A DNA stretch of 64,000 nt from assembly GCF_029961185.1 (NCBI RefSeq), contig NZ_JASBQQ010000001.1, forward strand, positions 248,001-312,000, written 5' to 3'. Positions 56,567 through 64,000 of this stretch are shown here, in pieces. Position 1 is the first letter of the stretch, and each line of letters opens with the position of its first letter. The notes under the pieces were generated by a model. That model worked only from the letters and a program-made list of their open reading frames with translations, made no database searches and had not been told where the DNA came from. The position numbers were made by a program, and so were the translations under genes. Source of the DNA: Albidovulum aestuarii. Lineage in GTDB: Bacteria > Pseudomonadota > Alphaproteobacteria > Rhodobacterales > Rhodobacteraceae.

Positions 56567-58096
56567 TTGCCCTTTCCGAGAGGGGAGGGCTTGGGGATTT
56601 TCACCGTGGGCTTGTATTTGAAGGTGCGCCGGGCTCACTTCCAGGACGGGCTGAGCGGGCGGCAGATTGCCCGGGATTTTGGCCTTAGCCGTGACAGTGT
56701 CGCGAAGATGCTGGCCTATTCGGAACCGCCTGGGTATCGGCGGACGGCGCCGATCCGACGGCCGAAGCTTGATCCGTTTGCGGATCAGATCGACCAGTGG
56801 CTTGCCGAGGATCAAGGGCGCCCCCGCAAGCAGCGCCACACGGCGAAGCGGATCTTCGAGCGGCTTCGGGGTGAATGCGGGTTTGATGGCGGCTACACAA
56901 TCGTGAAGGACTATGTCCGGCTCCGGAAGCGGACAGGCAGGGAGATGTTCGTGCCGCTGAGCCATCCGCCTGGACATGCGCAGGCGGACTTTGGTGAAGC
57001 GCTGGTGGTGATCGGTGGGGTCGAACAGAAGGCGCACTACTTCGCCTTCGATCTTCCGCACAGTGACGCCTGCTTTGTCCGGGCCTACCCTGCAGCCACC
57101 ACGGAAGCCTGGCTTGACGGGCATGTGCATGCCTTTGCGTTCTTCGGGGCGGTCCCCCAGTCGATCCTGTACGACAACGACAAATGTCTGGTTGCCAGGA
57201 TCATGCCGGATGGCACGCGGCAGAGAACGCAGCGGTTCAGCGCGATGCTTTCGCACTACGTGGTCCAGGATCGCTACGGGCGCCCAGGCAAGGGTAATGA
57301 CAAGGGGGCCGTCGAGGGACTCGTCGGATATGCCCGACGGAACTTCATGGTGCCTGTCCCGTCCTTTCCGGACTGGGATGTGTTCAACGCCCATCTCGAA
57401 GAGCAGTGCCGCAATCGCCAGGGCGATGTCCTGCGCGGCCACAAGGCCAGCATCGGTGACCGGCTGCATGCTGACCTTGCCGCGATGCGGGATTTGCCCG
57501 GCGCGCCCTTTGAAGCCTGCGATCTGCAGAGCGGCCAGGTCACGTCGACATCCGTCGTGCGTTACCGCGGCAACGACTACTCGGTGCCGGTCGCCTTTGG
57601 TCACCGCGACGTCTGGATCAAGGGCTTCGTCACCCGTGTTGTCATCGGCTGCGCGGCGCAGGTGATCGCCGATCACCCCCGGTCCTACGACACCGGCGAC
57701 ATGGTGTTCGATCCATTGCACTACCTGCCTCTGATCGAGCGCAAGATCATGTCCTTCGATCAGGCGGCGCCTCTGCAGGGCTGGGAGCTGCCCGAGGCCT
57801 TCGCCACGCTCCAGCGGATTTTGGAGGCTCGACAGGGTAAGGCCGGCAAGCGAGAATACGTGCAGGTTCTGCGCCTTCTGGAGCGCTTCGAGCTCGCAGT
57901 GCTGCATCCGGCGGTCAGGGACGCCTTGCGGATGGGCGCGGTCAGCTTCGACGCGATCAAGCACCTGGTCCTGTGCAGGGTCGAGCGGCGGCCACCCCGG
58001 TTGGATCTGGATGTCTATCCCTTCCTGCCCAGGACCAACATCGCCACCACCTCCGCTGCGTCCTACATGACCCTGCTGGCCGGGAGCGACGCATGA
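56567..58096 (+). CDS. istA: IS21 transposase IstA (copy 2)
   Basis: This DDE transposase has about 509 residues. The N-terminal HTH is KVRRAHFQDGLSGRQIARDFGLSRDSVAKMLAYS. The catalytic core has GHAQADFGEALVVIGG (first Asp), FFGAVPQSILYDNDKCLVAR (second Asp) and GNDKGAVEGLVGYARRNFMVPVPSF (Glu). The true start is uncertain: the frame opens with TTG at 56567, and GTG or TTG codons just downstream would give a start closer to the family's usual FTVELY-type N-terminus. Its stop overlaps the istB ATG. Confidence 0.93.
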   Translation: MPFPRGEGLGIFTVGLYLKVRRAHFQDGLSGRQIARDFGLSRDSVAKMLAYSEPPGYRRTAPIRRPKLDPFADQIDQWLAEDQGRPRKQRHTAKRIFERLRGECGFDGGYTIVKDYVRLRKRTGREMFVPLSHPPGHAQADFGEALVVIGGVEQKAHYFAFDLPHSDACFVRAYPAATTEAWLDGHVHAFAFFGAVPQSILYDNDKCLVARIMPDGTRQRTQRFSAMLSHYVVQDRYGRPGKGNDKGAVEGLVGYARRNFMVPVPSFPDWDVFNAHLEEQCRNRQGDVLRGHKASIGDRLHADLAAMRDLPGAPFEACDLQSGQVTSTSVVRYRGNDYSVPVAFGHRDVWIKGFVTRVVIGCAAQVIADHPRSYDTGDMVFDPLHYLPLIERKIMSFDQAAPLQGWELPEAFATLQRILEARQGKAGKREYVQVLRLLERFELAVLHPAVRDALRMGAVSFDAIKHLVLCRVERRPPRLDLDVYPFLPRTNIATTSAASYMTLLAGSDA

Positions 58097-58857
58097 CCGA
58101 CGCGCCCGAACTGCTGCTGGCGCATCACCTCAAGACCCTGCGCCTGCCGACCTTCCTGCGGGAACATGACAAGCTGGCCCGTATCTGCGCGGCAGAGGGC
58201 GTGGATCATGTGCGCTACCTGGCCCGCCTGACCGAACTCGAGCTGATCGACCGCGAGCGGCGCATGGTCGAGCGCCGGATCAAGTCGGCGAAGTTCCCGA
58301 CCGTCAAGAGCTTCGACAGCTTCGACTTCAAGGCCATCCCGTCACTGAACAAGATGATGGTGCTGGAGCTGGCGCGCTGCGAATGGATCGAGCGCAGGGA
58401 GAATGTCATCGCGCTCGGCCCATCCGGCACCGGAAAGACCCACGTCGCCCTCGGCCTGGGGCTCGCCGCCTGCCAGAAGGGCTTGCCCGTCGCCTTCGTC
58501 ACCGCGGCCTCGCTGGTTCACGAGTTGATGGAGGCCCGCGACGAGAAACGCCTGATGCGCCTCCAACGCCAGTTGGCCAAGGTCAAGCTGCTGATCATTG
58601 ATGAGTTGGGCTTCGTGCCACTGAGCAAAACCGGCGCCGAACTCCTGTTCGAACTGATCTCGCAGCGCTACGAACGCGGCTCAACCCTGATCACATCGAA
58701 CCTGCCCTTCGAGGAATGGACCGAGACCTTCGGCACCGAGCGCCTGACAGGGGCCCTCCTGGACCGACTGACCCACCACGTCAACATCCTCGAGATGAAC
58801 GGCGAAAGCTATCGCCTCAGCCAGAGCCGCGCCCGCCTCGCCGCTACAACCCAGTAA
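58093..58857 (+). CDS. istB: IS21 helper ATPase IstB (copy 2)
   Basis: This 254-residue AAA+ helper of IstA starts at the ATG overlapping the istA stop (ATGA). It has Walker A ALGPSGTGKTHVALGLGLAAC, Walker B KLLIIDELGFVPLS and [33 protein letters not shown]. It appears intact. The 136 bases after it are the right end of the element, with repeated GGCGGAGCAAAA boxes. Confidence 0.95.
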   Translation: MTDAPELLLAHHLKTLRLPTFLREHDKLARICAAEGVDHVRYLARLTELELIDRERRMVERRIKSAKFPTVKSFDSFDFKAIPSLNKMMVLELARCEWIERRENVIALGPSGTGKTHVALGLGLAACQKGLPVAFVTAASLVHELMEARDEKRLMRLQRQLAKVKLLIIDELGFVPLSKTGAELLFELISQRYERGSTLITSNLPFEEWTETFGTERLTGALLDRLTHHVNILEMNGESYRLSQSRARLAATTQ

Positions 58858-59061
58858 TCTTTACAGAATTGGCCTTATGGCCAATGCGCCTTGGAACGTG
58901 CCTGCCTGATGGGGGCCACACGCTCCAAGGCGCGCGCCCATGTGGCAGACTTTTGCTCCGCCTCAATGGCCGGATTTTGCTCCGCCGTTGACAGTCAAGA
59001 TCCAAAGTTTGTGACAGAACCGACTCAGGAATCTAATTCGCAAAGATTCAGGGAAAGGTCT

Positions 59062-59337
59062 TCATTCCTGCATTTCCGTTGGTTGGTCCGGCGTGTTTTT
59101 CGTTCGCCGTCGCACTATTCCCACGACGCTGGCGATCAGCCAGAAAAACTCCAGCATAAACGATGCCAAGTTGAATTCGAAGCACAACGAAAACAGGATA
59201 AGTGCCGCGCCCACGCCGTTGAACAGGCTGTAATAGGCTGAATCGCTGTCAACGCGCTGCAATTGCAGCAAGGAAAACGCGCCCACAATCAACAAGACGC
59301 CGATTGTCCCAACTATGTCGTGAAATTCGATTTCCAT
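59062..59337 (-). CDS. CBU_0592-like small membrane protein
   Basis: This 91-residue protein has three hydrophobic stretches (about 7-27, 38-55 and 58-75). Its pattern, DIVGTIGVLLIVGAFSLLQLQRVDSDSAYYSLFNGVGAALILFSL, resembles the CBU_0592 family of small membrane proteins. The function of that family is unknown. It is the first intact gene right of the IS cluster, 101 bases downstream of the nickel permease gene on the same strand. Confidence 0.75.
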   Translation of the reverse strand: MEIEFHDIVGTIGVLLIVGAFSLLQLQRVDSDSAYYSLFNGVGAALILFSLCFEFNLASFMLEFFWLIASVVGIVRRRTKNTPDQPTEMQE

Positions 59338-59438
59338 TTCAACGCCACCCCGAAGCAGCCATGCTTGATACCCCCAACAGGCATGGCTCTTTGTTTAGTA
59401 GCACCGATATAGCGGCCGGACACTGCCTAGCAACTCTG

Positions 59439-60140
59439 TCATGCCATTGCAGATGACAGGCACCGGAGTACGCCGACGCCGACGACAGCTAGGCCGATCG
59501 CCATCGAAAAGGCAAACTCGCCCCAGGCGGATTTCTTCTGCGCCCAGCTCACGGGCACCGAAAAAACCAGCATCATGGAGGCCATGCCCAGGATCGAGCC
59601 GGCACCGAATGCCAAGACGTACCCGATGACTTGCCATAGCGTCGAAAGCGACATCGCGGTCAGCAATATGACGAGCGCCGCAGAACCCGCTACGCCATGA
59701 ACGAGGCCGACAAACAGGGGTAATGCCGTTTTCCGAGAGAGGTGCACGGCGTGTCCTTGGTCATGGTCGGTCGGAGCCTTGGGCGTATGGCTGTGAGCGT
59801 GCATATGAACGCGGTCATCGTCATGGCGGTGAAAGTGGACATGTACGCGCCGTTTCTGCGCTGTCGAGATTGCACGCAACCCCAAAAAGATCAGCATGAT
59901 TCCAACACCGAATTCCATCCAGTGAGACATGTTATTCGAAATCGAAAACCCGCTGCGCATCACGATTGTCACCAATGCCAGAAGCGCCAGCGTGTGACCG
60001 AAGCCCCAAGCGCATCCCTGTACAATCGCCATGGTGCGCGAGGCCGTGTTGCGCGCAATGACAGAGACGGCTGCAATGTGATCGGCTTCCAGCGCATGTT
60101 GCAGGCCGATCAAAAACCCCAGGGCCATTAATGTGAGCAT
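59439..60140 (-). CDS. Nickel/cobalt permease (HoxN/UreH-like)
   Basis: This inner-membrane protein of about 233 residues has six or seven helices. The first helix carries the signature HALEADHIAAVSVIAR, the HX4DH motif that binds Ni2+ in the NiCoT/UreH/RcnA group. A histidine-rich loop (RRVHVHFHRHDDDRVHMHAHSHTP, about 105-130) lies between helices 3 and 4. GLVHGVAGSAALVIL later matches the second conserved motif. The start at 60140 (MLTLMALGFLIGLQ) fits the family. An ATG at 60164 is possible. It follows the ureohydrolase gene, so nickel delivery to that enzyme is the likely role, although RcnA-like export cannot be excluded. Confidence 0.82.
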   Translation of the reverse strand: MLTLMALGFLIGLQHALEADHIAAVSVIARNTASRTMAIVQGCAWGFGHTLALLALVTIVMRSGFSISNNMSHWMEFGVGIMLIFLGLRAISTAQKRRVHVHFHRHDDDRVHMHAHSHTPKAPTDHDQGHAVHLSRKTALPLFVGLVHGVAGSAALVILLTAMSLSTLWQVIGYVLAFGAGSILGMASMMLVFSVPVSWAQKKSAWGEFAFSMAIGLAVVGVGVLRCLSSAMA

Positions 60141-60210
60141 AATCTGTTCTCGCGTTGAAAGCATGATGCGGGCAGAATTCTGGTTCAAAGGTCCGAACAC
60201 CGCCCCTTTG

Positions 60211-60231
60211 TCGGCGGGGTCACCCCGCCGA
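60211..60231 (-). terminator. 9-bp hairpin between the ureohydrolase and nickel permease genes
   Basis: TCGGCGGGG (60211-60219) and CCCCGCCGA (60223-60231) with loop TCA, 24 bases after the ureohydrolase stop on the minus strand. No T-run follows. It may reduce read-through into the permease gene. Confidence 0.5.
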
Positions 60232-60254
60232 AAGCAAGTCATAAGGGCGTGTGT

Positions 60255-61442
60255 CTACGCGTCGCGCAGCACTTGGCCACGGTGGCCGAGCTTTCCGTTT
60301 TTGATCATCGCGCTGAGCGCATCAAGGATGACGCGTGTCGCCAGCTGCGAGGTGTTGTCATTTACGTCGTAGGGCGGCGCCACTTCGACGACTTCCATCG
60401 CGCAAAGCCCGGCACCCGCAACGATGCGCACCATTTCCAGCGCTTCGCGTGGGGAAAAGCCGCCGGGTTCGGGCGATCCAGTTCCTGGGGCATAACCTGG
60501 GTCGATACTGTCAATGTCAAAGCTCATGTAGACTGCATCACAGCCATCCCAGGCCAGCTCTAGCGCTCGCTGTGCGGTTCTTTCCGGTCCCATGTCCTCG
60601 AAGTCGCGCATGGTGATCACGCTAGTGCCGCGGTCGCGCGCCACTTCAGATCCGGGACGATTGCCGTACCATCCGCCAATACCGATCTGAACCAAATTCT
60701 TGGGCGGGCAATTTGACAGTCCGTAGTCATGCATATGGTGGTGATGCTGGTGCGCCTTTGAATGATTGACACTTTCGTGATTGTTACTGGTCCAGTACCA
60801 GGGCGTCGTGTGCATGCGTTCGTCCATGTCGATATCCTGCGTATCGAGGTGTCGGTCGAAATGGATTATGCCAACATTGCCTTTGATGTTCTGCGCCACG
60901 CCGCGCACATTGGGATAGCCCAGGCTGTGATCGCCGCCCACTATAATCGGAAAGGTTCCGGAATTGTAGATATGGCTGATGGCTAGACTAACCTGATCGA
61001 ATGTCTTTTCGATATTGCCAGGAATGACGAAGACGTCGCCCGCGTCACACAGTTCGAGTTCTTCGAAGATATCGACGGCGCCGTCCACGCAATAGCCATC
61101 ATAAAGCGCCGAGATGCGCCGCACACCCTGCGGCCCGAAACGCGTTCCGGGGCGATATGTCGTACCAGTATCAAATGGGACACCGACAAACGCGGCCTCG
61201 TAGTCACCAACCTTGCGGATATCCTCGCAATAAGGGGTCTTCATGAACGTGTTGATGCCCGCAAAAGCCGGAAGGTGCCCGCGGCTGAACAACGAGATTG
61301 AACGATCGTTGATTGACTTGGCGGCCTCGAGTCCCAATTCCAGACCGCGCTCGATTTCCCGCTTCTGCTTAGTTTGCGAAATGCGTTCAAGCTTCTTGAG
61401 GTTTCGGTTGCCTTCGAATTCGTCGGAGGGATTGTCGGCCAT
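60255..61442 (-). CDS. gdmH: Ureohydrolase family enzyme, probable nickel-dependent guanidine hydrolase
   Basis: This protein has 395 residues from the ATG at 61440-61442, preceded by AAAGGGGC. The arginase/agmatinase metal ligands are all present: GGDHS (His172), HFDRHLD (Asp196, His198, Asp200) and SFDIDSIDP (Asp309, Asp311). It is 70-90 residues longer than agmatinases because of an N-terminal extension. It has HFDRH where agmatinases have FDAH, and a long DERMHTTPWYWTSNNHESVNHSKAHQHHHHMH loop. These traits recall the Synechocystis Ni enzyme Sll1077, which splits guanidine into urea and ammonium. Its neighbours (TauABC-like importer, nickel permease) support this. Alternative: another guanidino-acid hydrolase. 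Confidence 0.75.
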   Translation of the reverse strand: MADNPSDEFEGNRNLKKLERISQTKQKREIERGLELGLEAAKSINDRSISLFSRGHLPAFAGINTFMKTPYCEDIRKVGDYEAAFVGVPFDTGTTYRPGTRFGPQGVRRISALYDGYCVDGAVDIFEELELCDAGDVFVIPGNIEKTFDQVSLAISHIYNSGTFPIIVGGDHSLGYPNVRGVAQNIKGNVGIIHFDRHLDTQDIDMDERMHTTPWYWTSNNHESVNHSKAHQHHHHMHDYGLSNCPPKNLVQIGIGGWYGNRPGSEVARDRGTSVITMRDFEDMGPERTAQRALELAWDGCDAVYMSFDIDSIDPGYAPGTGSPEPGGFSPREALEMVRIVAGAGLCAMEVVEVAPPYDVNDNTSQLATRVILDALSAMIKNGKLGHRGQVLRDA

Positions 61443-61529
61443 TGGAAAGCCCCTTTCATTTTCTTCAGTGCAACTAGGTTTCTTTGAGAGAAAAAGCAGC
61501 ACTTGAAAGCGCCGCCAGTCACGGGAAGA

Positions 61530-62669
61530 TCAGTTGCTGACGCGCCCTATCCACGCATTGGATGTGAATGTATCGCCCAACCCAGCTGCGTTCAGTGATT
61601 CCAGAATGCCGGAATCCAAACCTTCTGATGCCGGAACTGTTGTGTCCAGAACGCCGGCTTCCTGGTAGACGGTACCAAACATGTCCCAAGTGGCGGGAAG
61701 ATATCCCGCTTCGCAGTCAGGACGCCCACCGAACAGAAGCTTACCCCAGCCGCTCGGCTCGGTGGGTGGTGTAGGCGCGCCTTCGGGCAAACTTTCGCAG
61801 ATGGGTTTGCCATTTCCGATTCCGAATGCGCCCAGGTTCTGGTCGAAGTTCAGCATGACCGCGCCTTCCTGGGTCAGTTCAACATCGGCAACGGGCCAGT
61901 CCAGACCTTTGGCAACAATATCGTTGCCCTCTGCAGGGTTCTCTTTCCACCAGTTGACCGCTTCGAACCAGGCGCGCACCAGCTCTTTCGCAGTGTCGGG
62001 ATTCTTGGCAAGCCATTTCTCATTGCAGGCCATGGCCTCGGAAATCAAGCCGCGCTCCCATGTGCGGTCGGTCAGGCTGGTCTTCAGAACCTTTGCGCCA
62101 TCCCGTTTTGCCGATTGCAGTGAGAACGGAACGTAGTTCACATCAATATCCAGGCTACCGCTGACGAAAGCGGCGGCACTATCCTGCGGAAGCATGATAC
62201 GGTGATCTGCAGCGTCGAGTGGAAGGCCGGCTGCTTTGAGCGTCAGGAGCATCCACATGTGATTGAGAAATGCATAATCAGCACCAAAGCTCTTACCCTC
62301 AAAATCCTCGACCGATCCGATTGATTCATCAACGACCATTTGATCCAGCCCGAAGGACATAGCGGGAACAGCAACGACCTTGACCGGCACACCAGCGGCC
62401 CGCGCCACGACAACACTATCAAGTGTGTTCATCATACAAGCCACCGTGCCCGACGTTAGCGTAGCGTTCTTAGCGGTGATATCTTCAATAAGCCGGATAT
62501 TGATGTTGATGTCTTTGGCCATCCCCTTTTCCTGCACGATGTACCACGGCGCATATGGCGAGAAAGATATAATGGCGATATCAACATCTTCCGCGGCCTG
62601 AACAGGTGCCGTCAGCGTTGCAGCGCAAACCGCACCCGGTAGCCATTTGAATTTCTTCTTGATAGACAT
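61530..62669 (-). CDS. NMT1/TauA-type ABC transporter substrate-binding protein
   Basis: This 379-residue periplasmic binding protein has a signal peptide (MSIKKKFKWLPGAVCAATLTAPVQAA, cleavage near 26). The two-lobed NMT1/SsuA fold follows, with FSPYAPWYIVQEKGMAKDINI, LTSGTVACMMNTLDSVVVARAAGVPVKVVAVPAMSFGLDQMVV and SAAAFVSGSLDIDVNYVPFSLQSA. GGGAGGACACGAAA precedes the ATG. It lies between the ATPase and ureohydrolase genes. A cationic nitrogen compound such as guanidine is the likely ligand given the context. Relatives also bind taurine, thiamine precursors or urea. Confidence 0.88.
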   Translation of the reverse strand: MSIKKKFKWLPGAVCAATLTAPVQAAEDVDIAIISFSPYAPWYIVQEKGMAKDININIRLIEDITAKNATLTSGTVACMMNTLDSVVVARAAGVPVKVVAVPAMSFGLDQMVVDESIGSVEDFEGKSFGADYAFLNHMWMLLTLKAAGLPLDAADHRIMLPQDSAAAFVSGSLDIDVNYVPFSLQSAKRDGAKVLKTSLTDRTWERGLISEAMACNEKWLAKNPDTAKELVRAWFEAVNWWKENPAEGNDIVAKGLDWPVADVELTQEGAVMLNFDQNLGAFGIGNGKPICESLPEGAPTPPTEPSGWGKLLFGGRPDCEAGYLPATWDMFGTVYQEAGVLDTTVPASEGLDSGILESLNAAGLGDTFTSNAWIGRVSN

Positions 62670-62733
62670 TTTCGTGTCCTCCCAGTTTCGGACGGCTTGG
62701 GCTGTCCGTTTTTGTATTGTTTCTGTCGTCAAC

Positions 62734-63534
62734 CTAAGCAGCTGCCGCCGCTACGATTTCTTCGCGCATCATCGCAAAGAGCTTTCGCTCCATCTGGGCG
62801 TAGCCGTCCTGATCGAACATCTCTTCTTTCTGCTTGAAGCGTTTTCCCTTCTTAAATTCCATCGGAATGCTTTCCTTGATCCGGCCAGGATTTCGCGTGA
62901 AAAATATGATCCGGTCTGCCATATATATGGCCTCTTCGATATCATGGGTCACAACTAGGACGGTCTTTTTCTCACGCTCAATCACCTCAACCATCATTTC
63001 CTGCATCTCCCAACGCACCTGCGCATCCAGCGCGCCGAACGGTTCGTCCATCAATATGATTCGTGGGTTCTGCGCCAGCGTCCGGGCGATGGCCACACGC
63101 TGTTTCATGCCGCCCGACAGGCTGGCCGGGTAGCTGTGCGCAAACTTTTCCAAATGCACCAGCTTGAGAAAATCCTGCGCTGTTTTTTCACGATCGTCCT
63201 TAGGGACGCCCATGATTTTCATGCCGTATTCGATGTTTTTTTTGGCTGTCAGCCATGGGAAGGAAGTATAGGCCTGAAAGATCATGCCACGGTCCGGGCC
63301 GGGCTTTGAAATCGGAGTGCCAAACGTTTCAAGCGAGCCTTGCGTCGGCAGCTCCAATCCTGAAATCAACCGCAGCATTGTTGTCTTGCCGCAACCGGAC
63401 GGACCGATGAAGGCAACGACCTCACCCTCATGAACTTCCATCGCGACGTCGTGAAGCGCAGTGAAGGTACCATTGACGTATTGTTTGACAATACCATTGG
63501 CCGATACAGCGAGCTCTTGTGATTGTGTTGTCAT
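62734..63534 (-). CDS. ABC transporter ATP-binding protein (TauB/SsuB type)
   Basis: This 266-residue cytoplasmic ATPase has Walker A GPSGCGKTTMLRL, Q-loop FQAYTSFPWLTAKKNIEYGM, signature LSGGMKQRVAIARTLAQNPRIILMDEPFGALD with Walker B, and the switch His in VVTHDIEEAIYMADRI. A short C-terminal tail follows. It starts 3 bases after the permease gene and is 64 bases from the binding-protein gene, so all are one operon. Confidence 0.95.
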   Translation of the reverse strand: MTTQSQELAVSANGIVKQYVNGTFTALHDVAMEVHEGEVVAFIGPSGCGKTTMLRLISGLELPTQGSLETFGTPISKPGPDRGMIFQAYTSFPWLTAKKNIEYGMKIMGVPKDDREKTAQDFLKLVHLEKFAHSYPASLSGGMKQRVAIARTLAQNPRIILMDEPFGALDAQVRWEMQEMMVEVIEREKKTVLVVTHDIEEAIYMADRIIFFTRNPGRIKESIPMEFKKGKRFKQKEEMFDQDGYAQMERKLFAMMREEIVAAAAA

Positions 63535-63537
63535 GGC

Positions 63538-64000
63538 TCAAACTTTCTTTTTGATGTTCCACGGAAACAGAACCCGTTGAACGACGCGGAAAAAGATATC
63601 TGTCAGCACGCCCAGCACGCCAATCATGAATATGCCGGCCATGATTGTATCGACGTTAAGGAATCGCCCTGCCCGCATCATCACTGCGCCAATCCCATCG
63701 GACGCGCCAACGATTTCGGCAATCACCAGATATGTCCAACCCACGGCAATCATTGTGCGCATGCTGTCTATGATCGCAGGCATAGCCGCGGGCACCACAA
63801 CTTCGAGTACGATACGCGCGCGTGACGCCCCCATGGTTAGTGCGGCTTCGGTGTATTCGCGTTGCACCGCCTCAGTATTATCCAGAACCATGGCAATCAG
63901 GAAGAACAGCACACCCAGAAACAGCAGTCCCATCTTCGCCGTTTCGGAGGGGCCGAACCAGACCAGCAGCAGGGGGATAAAGGATGCTGCCGGCAGATAG
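63538..64000 (-). CDS. ABC transporter permease (TauC/SsuC type), 5' end outside window
   Basis: The last 153 residues or so of an inner-membrane permease are visible. The frame is open to the window edge (YLPAASFIPLLLVWFGPSETAK..). The EAA loop that docks on the ATPase is YTEAALTMGASRARIVLEVVVPAAMPAIIDSMR, followed by WTYLVIAEIVGASDGIGAVMMRAGRFLNVDTIMAGI as in TauC/SsuC. It is upstream of the ATPase gene. The promoter and any leader of the operon lie beyond base 64000. Confidence 0.93.
   Translation of the reverse strand, partial: YLPAASFIPLLLVWFGPSETAKMGLLFLGVLFFLIAMVLDNTEAVQREYTEAALTMGASRARIVLEVVVPAAMPAIIDSMRTMIAVGWTYLVIAEIVGASDGIGAVMMRAGRFLNVDTIMAGIFMIGVLGVLTDIFFRVVQRVLFPWNIKKKV

Larger units (their letters stand above)
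56490..58993 (+). mobile_element. IS21 family insertion sequence (copy 2), complete with 8-bp target duplication
   Basis: This 2504-bp element has ends TGTGAACGGCGGAGCAA and, inverted on the right, TGTCAACGGCGGAGCAA. It is flanked by the direct repeat GTCAAGAT at 56482-56489 and 58994-59001. It encodes istA and istB on the plus strand. It differs from copy 1 in both ends and proteins, so the two are separate IS21 members. The clean duplication indicates a recent insertion, into the end of the IS6 remnant. Confidence 0.93.
55689..59021 (-). mobile_element. IS6 family element, inactive, interrupted by IS21 copy 2
   Basis: The ends GATTCTGTCGCAAAC (55689-55703) and GTTTGTGACAGAACC (59007-59021) are inverted copies with two mismatches. 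Removing the nested IS21 and its 8-bp duplication leaves 821 bp, the normal size of an IS6 element. The transposase inside is broken. No flanking target duplication is evident. Confidence 0.8.

Noticed and set aside
42011-59021. Direct repeat of the tRNA-Thr 3' end marking the far island boundary
   Set aside because: I looked for the GTTCAAGTCCGTCTGGGGGC stretch downstream and did not find it in the window. No integrase gene was seen either.
60255-61442. Plain agmatinase or arginase
   Set aside because: The protein is much longer than agmatinases, has HFDRH and the DERMHTTP loop, and sits with an importer and a nickel permease rather than arginine or polyamine genes. Not excluded fully without a tree.
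61443-62733. Guanidine riboswitch within the visible operon
   Set aside because: The intergenic gaps (87 and 64 bases) are too short and show no conserved aptamer-like pattern. A leader would be upstream of base 64000.

Overview
The window comes from a high-GC alphaproteobacterium of the Rhodobacterales (Rhodobacteraceae, near Paracoccus and the roseobacters). I infer this from the gene content, the closeness of the NuoA/B/C/D proteins to what I recall of the Paracoccus subunits, GapR, and a family of 'GGGGGT-loop-ACCCCC' intergenic hairpins. No database search was possible.

Bases 1-41881 are mostly chromosomal backbone. At the left edge, on the minus strand, lies the head of the complex I operon (nuoA-B-C-D-E). 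A sulfotransferase sits between nuoC and nuoD, and a small secreted protein between nuoD and nuoE. Next come the leucine/isovalerate catabolic genes (liuA, liuB, liuD, liuE, liuC), interleaved with a nuclease, an ASCH protein, a GST and, on the other strand, an OmpW-like porin with an FNR-type box. A housekeeping block follows: RidA, a DegT aminotransferase, phosphoglycolate phosphatase, glmU-glmS, a PPOX-fold protein, a DNA-alkylation-repair protein, an acyl-CoA synthetase, moaA, lepA, an AGE-family epimerase, a hydroxyacid dehydrogenase and acylphosphatase. Between moaA and lepA are an 0.8 kb stretch with no convincing gene, an array of hairpins, and one AT-rich membrane-protein gene that looks foreign. 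At 31-37 kb four minus-strand genes (type-3 copper tyrosinase-like enzyme, 577-aa unknown, secreted mono-haem cytochrome c, secreted 270-aa unknown) form a coherent but unfamiliar cluster, with an Lrp-type regulator divergent from it.

Bases 41935-59021 are an accessory region beginning at tRNA-Thr(UGU). It holds a 5'-truncated type I restriction subunit (hsdR) cut by an IS21 element, and debris of IS6, IS110, IS3 and IS5 elements. It also contains a perfect 62-bp inverted repeat, a second complete IS21 element with an 8-bp target duplication nested in a dead IS6 element, a LysR regulator and an XRE-cupin regulator. Embedded in it is an intact operon of three split glutamate-synthase-like subunits plus a GlnT/GmaS-type ligase.

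Bases 59062-64000 carry a minus-strand nitrogen module. It consists of a TauABC/NMT1-type ABC importer (permease cut by the window edge), a ureohydrolase whose length and motifs fit guanidine hydrolase (GdmH), and a nickel/cobalt permease. The likely logic is: import guanidine, hydrolyse it to urea and ammonium with a nickel enzyme, and import nickel for that enzyme. The GS/GOGAT-like operon nearby could assimilate nitrogen. I consider this module and the tyrosinase/cytochrome cluster the two most interesting systems here.
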